Shown piece by piece: positions 13,245 to 16,411 of a DNA stretch of 16,411 nucleotides (position 1 is the stretch's first letter; each line of letters begins with the position of its first letter). The stretch is from assembly GCA_003500955.1 (NCBI GenBank), contig DNQP01000002.1, positions 3,282 through 19,692 on the forward strand, read 5' to 3'. This DNA comes from Curvibacter sp. (GTDB taxonomy: Bacteria > Pseudomonadota > Gammaproteobacteria > Burkholderiales > Burkholderiaceae_C). The notes under the pieces are model-generated. The model ran no database searches and was not told where the DNA came from. It worked only from the letters and a program-made list of their open reading frames with translations. The position numbers were made by a program, and so were the translations under genes.

Positions 13245-13787
13245 TCACTTGCTGCTGAATTGGTGTAACTCATCAGAAAGGATCGCGAACGCGGAACGCA
13301 CGGATTCCCCATGTAGTGTGAGACGATCGACTTTCTCTTCTACATCATAAATTTCGATAACTGCATTAAGAATAGTCGCGGCATCGGAGTTTTCGGCGTC
13401 GTCGTTCAATAGCGTTTGAAATTCCTCATAGAGAATAGCGAGACTAATTTGTTCGGCGTTGACCTCAAGATCTTTAATTTTTTGACGTAAATTCGACATG
13501 CTTTCAAAGCGCGTGGTGGAAAGATTCATTTTCATTTCCTGTCGAATATGACGCAGAGGCAGGATGACACTGCTTCTCCAGTCTCTAAGTTTTTCATCGC
13601 ATTGACGCAATCTCTGTTGTGAAATGAATCGCTTTGTGAGTGCACAGTACAGAGAAAAAAGTAATAAGCAAACGTCAACGCCTGCAATTTCTTGCAGCGT
13701 CAAGCAGGCTGGGGGAACTCTTGGACGGGAATAAAACTTGAGCGCGAAGTGCCACAGTGGGGAATCTAGAAATGGATCTTGCTGCAT
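13245..13787 (-). CDS. TIGR02444 / DUF2390 family protein
   Basis: A 180-residue protein whose N-terminal half matches the TIGR02444 pattern: SPLWHFALKFYSRPRVPPACL, then LQEIAGVDVCLLLFSLYCAL, then a basic helix and WRSSVILPLRHIRQ. The function of the family is unknown to me. The C-terminal half is acidic and helical (KIKDLEVNAEQISLAILYEE, then NDDAENSDAATIL). The gene is visibly more AT-rich than the sox genes, hinting at acquisition by transfer. It lies 35 bases downstream of the LysR gene on the same strand and may be co-transcribed with it. No Shine-Dalgarno is seen before ATG 13787. The hydrophobic DVCLLLFSLYCAL segment is probably core rather than membrane. Confidence 0.75.
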   Translation of the reverse strand: MQQDPFLDSPLWHFALKFYSRPRVPPACLTLQEIAGVDVCLLLFSLYCALTKRFISQQRLRQCDEKLRDWRSSVILPLRHIRQEMKMNLSTTRFESMSNLRQKIKDLEVNAEQISLAILYEEFQTLLNDDAENSDAATILNAVIEIYDVEEKVDRLTLHGESVRSAFAILSDELHQFSSK

Positions 13788-13822
13788 ATACGATGCTATG
13801 AACGTTTTGAAGTTACGTCTTG

Positions 13823-14737
13823 CTAAGCGGTCGACCGTTCTGCAAGGCGCTGACCATTATTGGCGTGCTTCACAAGCAATTCGATGAGGGCGGCGGCCGC
13901 TGGTGATGGAGGGCGACGGGGATGAGTTACGCAGACGACTTGTCGTGTCAATGATGGATCGACGATCTTGTGTACCTTCAGTTTCCCTGTTGCTGCAGGG
14001 CCGCGGACGACGATCCGGGGCAGTATGGTTGCAATGTCTGTTGTCTCCACAAGCTGAAGGATTGCGTTCATGGAGTCAATCTCTATTGCTGGATTTAGCT
14101 CAAGTCCTTCGGCAAGGGCAAAACTGTCAAGAATGTCTCGCTGGCCGTGATAGCGAGTGGGAAGAACCAGCCTCAATTTTGTGACCTGGCGTAAGGCGAT
14201 CGACTCCCCAAGCCTTTTATGCAATGGACCTGTCGCGAGGACAAAGTCTTCGCTCAATACGGGATGGGTGTTGAGTGACAAACGGCGGCGTGGCTGATTG
14301 ATGATCGCCGCCTCCAACTCGCCTTCTGTGACTGCTTGGCATAGCACTGGTGTGTAGCCCTCACTTACCGATAGCGTGACGCGTGAATGCTGGGCTGTGT
14401 AATCAGCGATGACGTTCGCCATGACGCCCTGAGCAACGCTCGCGATGACGCCTATTGCCAGATGCCCAGAAAGCTCTCCATCTGTCTGTTGGATCAACGC
14501 TCGGGCTCTTGCAAAGTCAGCCATGATCGGCCGGAAGAGTTGGTACATCTGCCTTCCCGCGGGTGTTGGCGTCATGCCGTGTGTCGACCTCGTGAACAAC
14601 TTTCGATCGAGCTCATCTTCTAACTTCGCTACTTGCATGCTGATGGCCGGCTGAACCACGTTTAAGCGACTGGCCGCCTTGGTCATGGAGCCCTCTTCGT
14701 AGAGGGACAAGAAATACTGCAACTGCCGGAAGTCCAT
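13823..14737 (-). CDS. LysR-type transcriptional regulator
   Basis: A 304-residue regulator of normal LysR length. Residues 1-60 form the winged helix-turn-helix: MDFRQLQYFLSLYEEGSMTK, AASRLNVVQPAISMQVAKLE, then LFTRSTHGMTPTPAG. The remainder is the periplasmic-binding-protein-like effector domain (HLAIGVIASVAQGVM, then EAAIINQPRRR and LRLVLPTRYHGQRD). ATG 14737 is preceded by AGAGGA about eight bases upstream and gives the usual LysR N-terminus, so it is preferred to TTG 14743. The gene is divergent from the Bug-type binding protein gene, the classic arrangement for a LysR activator of its neighbour, and the intervening region carries a T-N11-A palindrome. The inducer is likely the solute bound by that protein or a product of it, which is inference. 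Confidence 0.93.
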   Translation of the reverse strand: MDFRQLQYFLSLYEEGSMTKAASRLNVVQPAISMQVAKLEDELDRKLFTRSTHGMTPTPAGRQMYQLFRPIMADFARARALIQQTDGELSGHLAIGVIASVAQGVMANVIADYTAQHSRVTLSVSEGYTPVLCQAVTEGELEAAIINQPRRRLSLNTHPVLSEDFVLATGPLHKRLGESIALRQVTKLRLVLPTRYHGQRDILDSFALAEGLELNPAIEIDSMNAILQLVETTDIATILPRIVVRGPAATGKLKVHKIVDPSLTRQVVCVTHPRRPPSPAAAALIELLVKHANNGQRLAERSTA

Positions 14738-14760
14738 GTGCAAGTCCTCTCGTATCTGAT

Positions 14761-14775
14761 ATCACAGATTGTGAT
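14761..14775. promoter_or_regulatory. LysR-type binding palindrome (T-N11-A)
   Basis: ATCACA-GAT-TGTGAT is a perfect 6+6 palindrome containing the T-N11-A signature (T 14762, A 14774). It lies between LysR and its divergent target, centred near 14768. That is about 65 bases before the transcription start expected from the promoter at 14798-14826, the usual position of a LysR recognition site. It is 24 bases from the LysR start, so it can also serve autoregulation. Confidence 0.65.
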
Positions 14776-14797
14776 TATTGACATCAATATATATTAG

Positions 14798-14826
14798 TTG
14801 ACGTGATTTCATCGCGTTTCTAGACT
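14798..14826 (+). promoter_or_regulatory. sigma70-like promoter for the Bug/TctC gene
   Basis: TTGACG (14798-14803, five of six -35 consensus positions) and TAGACT (14821-14826, four of six -10 positions) are separated by 17 bases. Transcription would start near 14833, leaving about 50 bases of leader. The AT-rich run 14775-14797 between this and the LysR palindrome offers room for the second, activation half-site. Confidence 0.6.
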
Positions 14827-14867
14827 GCTGTCAAACAAGTTCGCCGACAAAAGTGGCGAGCGATATT

Positions 14868-14873
14868 GAGGAG
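14868..14873 (+). promoter_or_regulatory. ribosome binding site of the Bug/TctC gene
   Basis: GAGGAG lies eight bases before GTG 14882 and eleven before the adjacent ATG 14885. Either codon could be used; the proteins differ by one residue. Confidence 0.65.
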
Positions 14874-14884
14874 ATTTCAGCGTG

Positions 14885-15931
14885 ATGGTTGTATCCAGAG
14901 TCTTGCGCCGGAGTTTGGCGCGCGTTGTTCATCGGGACCTTGGTTTGGGCTGCGTGTTCATAGCGGCTTTATGTGCAGGGCTGGCTTTGCCAGTAAACGC
15001 ACAAAGTGATGCACGCCAATCCGCGACGACAGGAAACTTCCCATCACGACCTGTGCGCATCGTTGTGCCATACCCACCTGGCGGATTCAACGACACACTC
15101 GGGCGGCTTATGGCTGTCCACCTCAGCCAAGCATGGAAGCAGCCTGTTGTTGTGGATAACAAGCCTGGCGGTGGAACGGTAATTGGCACTCAGACAGTTG
15201 CTACCGCTCCGGCTGATGGCTACACGCTTTTGGTAGTGCAGTTCCCATTCGCAGCGAATCCCTGGCTGTACAAGTCGCTGCCTTATGACACGGAAAAGTC
15301 CTTTGCACCCGTGGTGCTTGCTGGGCGTTCGCCCATGCTCCTTGTCACCCATGCGCGCTCCGATTTGCGAAGCTTGGAAGAGGTCATCAGCCGGGCAAAG
15401 ACCAAACCGAAAGCCTTCGACTACGGTTCATCCGGCTCGGGATCTTCGAACCACCTGGCCATGGCCTATTTCGAGGCCCTGGCCGGAATCGATCTGAACC
15501 AGGTGCCATACCGTGGAAGCACGCCGATGCTCACCGATCTGGCGGGAGGGCAGATCGACCTGGCATTCGATGCCCTGCCCCATGCGCTTCCATTCATCCA
15601 GTCGGGCAAGGTTCGGGCGCTGGCCATCGCATCGTCGAACCGCTCATCCCTGATGCCACATGTGCCAACCGTGGGTGAATCCGGTGTTTCCGGCTACGAA
15701 GTCTCATCGTGGCACGGCTTCGTCGTGCCAGCCGGGACACCTCGTGCCGTGATCGAGAAGATCAATCGGGACATCAATGACGCGCTTTCCTCTGCCGAAG
15801 TAAGAAAAATCTTCGAGCAGCAGGGAGTCATTCCAGACGGAGGAACGCCGGCCCAATTCAAGGCGTTCGTCGAAAGCCAACTGGCGCTCTGGAAGAAAGT
15901 CATTTCCCAGAAAAACATTACCGCTGACTGA
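14885..15931 (+). CDS. Bug/TctC family periplasmic solute-binding protein
   Basis: A 348-residue extracytoplasmic binding protein of the tripartite tricarboxylate transporter family, greatly expanded in Burkholderiales. The signal peptide is long (about residues 1-40, with GCVFIAALCAGLALPVNAQS at its end). Hallmarks are FPSRPVRIVVPYPPGGFND, VVVDNKPGGGTVIGTQTVA, PADGYTLLV, the central FDYGSSGSGSSNHLAM and the late PTVGESGVSGYEVSSWHG. Such proteins bind carboxylates, often aromatic or dicarboxylic acids. No TctA/TctB membrane partners lie nearby, which is common for these orphan receptors. It is divergent from LysR, with its own promoter, and followed after 99 bases by a UbiD-type decarboxylase gene. 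The ligand may therefore be a carboxylic acid that is then decarboxylated, by inference. Confidence 0.92.
   Translation: MVVSRVLRRSLARVVHRDLGLGCVFIAALCAGLALPVNAQSDARQSATTGNFPSRPVRIVVPYPPGGFNDTLGRLMAVHLSQAWKQPVVVDNKPGGGTVIGTQTVATAPADGYTLLVVQFPFAANPWLYKSLPYDTEKSFAPVVLAGRSPMLLVTHARSDLRSLEEVISRAKTKPKAFDYGSSGSGSSNHLAMAYFEALAGIDLNQVPYRGSTPMLTDLAGGQIDLAFDALPHALPFIQSGKVRALAIASSNRSSLMPHVPTVGESGVSGYEVSSWHGFVVPAGTPRAVIEKINRDINDALSSAEVRKIFEQQGVIPDGGTPAQFKAFVESQLALWKKVISQKNITAD
15758..15773 (+). repeat. 16-base exact repeat, copy 1 (inside the Bug gene)
   Basis: AAGATCAATCGGGACA at 15758-15773, within the coding region, recurs exactly at 16014-16029 immediately before the UbiD-family start. In the first copy it encodes KINRD. 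Confidence 0.5.
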
Positions 15932-15943
15932 TGACGGGACCGT

Positions 15944-15960
15944 GCCGGTCACGAACCGGC
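15944..15960 (+). terminator. small hairpin between the Bug gene and the UbiD-family gene
   Basis: GCCGGT (15944-15949) and ACCGGC (15955-15960) form a perfect six-base stem with a CACGA loop, 12 bases after the stop. The following AGGTTTCTCTT is only modestly T-rich, so it may act as a partial terminator or 3'-end stabiliser. Confidence 0.35.
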
Positions 15961-16013
15961 AGGTTTCTCTTCGCATGCGCGACAGCGGGTGCTTTGCTGC
16001 GGCACGGGTACAA

Positions 16014-16029
16014 AAGATCAATCGGGACA
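16014..16029 (+). repeat. 16-base exact repeat, copy 2 (UbiD-family leader)
   Basis: An exact copy of 15758-15773, ending one base before ATG 16031, where the ribosome binding site should be. Only a weak GGGA is available there for ribosome binding. Confidence 0.5.
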
Positions 16030-16030
16030 G

Positions 16031-16411
16031 ATGATGGATACACAAAAAGCTTCCAGTAAAGAATATCCGGCGGTGGAGGAGTCGGCGACATATGCCGCCC
16101 TCATGAATGAATCCTCGCAAGAGGGCCGTCATCCGGGGGGCAGTCTGCGCCAGTGGCTGGCCAGGCTGGAAAACACCCGTCGCCTGGTTGTGGCGCGCAA
16201 GGGCGTTTCTCTGAAGCATCAACTCGCCGCCATCGCCAAGTGTTTCGATGGCGCCCAGGCCACCTATTTCCCGAGTCCTGAAGGACATGAAATACCCGTT
16301 GTTTCCGGTTTCATGTCGCAACGCGCCTGGATTGCCGAGGCGATGGGCGTTGGCGAGAAGGATCTGCTGAAGCGGTTCAGGGAGGCGGCGGATCAGCCCC
16401 TGAAGTGGCAG
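16031..16411 (+). CDS. UbiD-family decarboxylase, N-terminal part (cut by window edge)
   Basis: The first 127 residues of a gene that runs off the window. After about 35 variable residues, the sequence SLRQWLARLENTRRLVVARK, then LKHQLAAIAKCFDGAQATYF and PVVSGFMSQRAWIAEAMGV, matches the N-terminal domain of UbiD-type decarboxylases. These are typically about 450-500 residues long and use prenylated flavin to remove, or add, carboxyl groups on aromatic or unsaturated acids. The catalytic region lies outside the window, so substrate class and activity cannot be judged. ATG 16031 and the adjacent ATG 16034 are both possible starts; neither has a strong Shine-Dalgarno. Lying 99 bases after the Bug gene on the same strand, it probably belongs to the same LysR-controlled unit. 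Confidence 0.82.
   Translation, partial: MMDTQKASSKEYPAVEESATYAALMNESSQEGRHPGGSLRQWLARLENTRRLVVARKGVSLKHQLAAIAKCFDGAQATYFPSPEGHEIPVVSGFMSQRAWIAEAMGVGEKDLLKRFREAADQPLKWQ

Noticed and set aside
1..16411. CRISPR arrays, tRNA, rRNA, intact insertion sequences
   Set aside because: I saw no regularly spaced repeats, cloverleaf-type sequences, rRNA segments, or transposase with terminal inverted repeats.

Overview
The window reads as chromosomal DNA of a GC-rich betaproteobacterium, most likely Burkholderiales and probably Comamonadaceae. The grounds are GC-biased codon use, a sox cluster in the order soxC-D-Y-Z-A-X-B, a Bug/TctC-type binding protein, and a fold-back intergenic repeat that I recall (from memory, not a search) as common in Comamonadaceae.

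Left third (1-7440): a complete set of structural thiosulfate-oxidation genes on the + strand. A small orphan c-type cytochrome (104-424) precedes an AT-rich promoter/operator candidate (478-507). Then come soxC and soxD (sulfane dehydrogenase), soxY and soxZ (the sulfur carrier), soxA and soxX (the cytochrome that loads thiosulfate onto SoxY) and soxB (the sulfate-releasing hydrolase). Together these encode the periplasmic cycle that takes thiosulfate to sulfate and passes electrons to cytochrome c. The run is punctuated by a repeat between soxC and soxD, a perfect hairpin between soxZ and soxA, and a textbook intrinsic terminator between soxX and soxB. This suggests the operon is tuned in segments. 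A long hairpin closes it after soxB. No soxR, soxS, soxV or soxW lies in the window.

Middle (7490-12860): membrane and envelope genes. A phospholipase D/cardiolipin synthase-like gene (-) is divergent from a DUF2127 membrane protein gene (+). An MFS transporter, a two-helix potassium-channel-like protein and a secreted DsrE-like protein follow, all on the - strand. The DsrE-like gene is divergent, across 39 bp, from an unrecognised lipoprotein gene (+). Gene-poor stretches lie at 9535-9913 and 12857-13244.

Right end (13245-16411): base composition shifts to visibly more AT-rich. A TIGR02444/DUF2390 gene lies just downstream of a LysR regulator gene (both -). The LysR gene is divergent from a Bug/TctC solute-binding protein gene (+), which is followed by the 5' part of a UbiD-family decarboxylase gene cut by the window edge. 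The LysR-Bug intergenic region contains a perfect T-N11-A palindrome at about -65 to a good sigma70-like promoter. This looks like an inducible module for uptake and decarboxylation of an unknown, perhaps aromatic, carboxylic acid.
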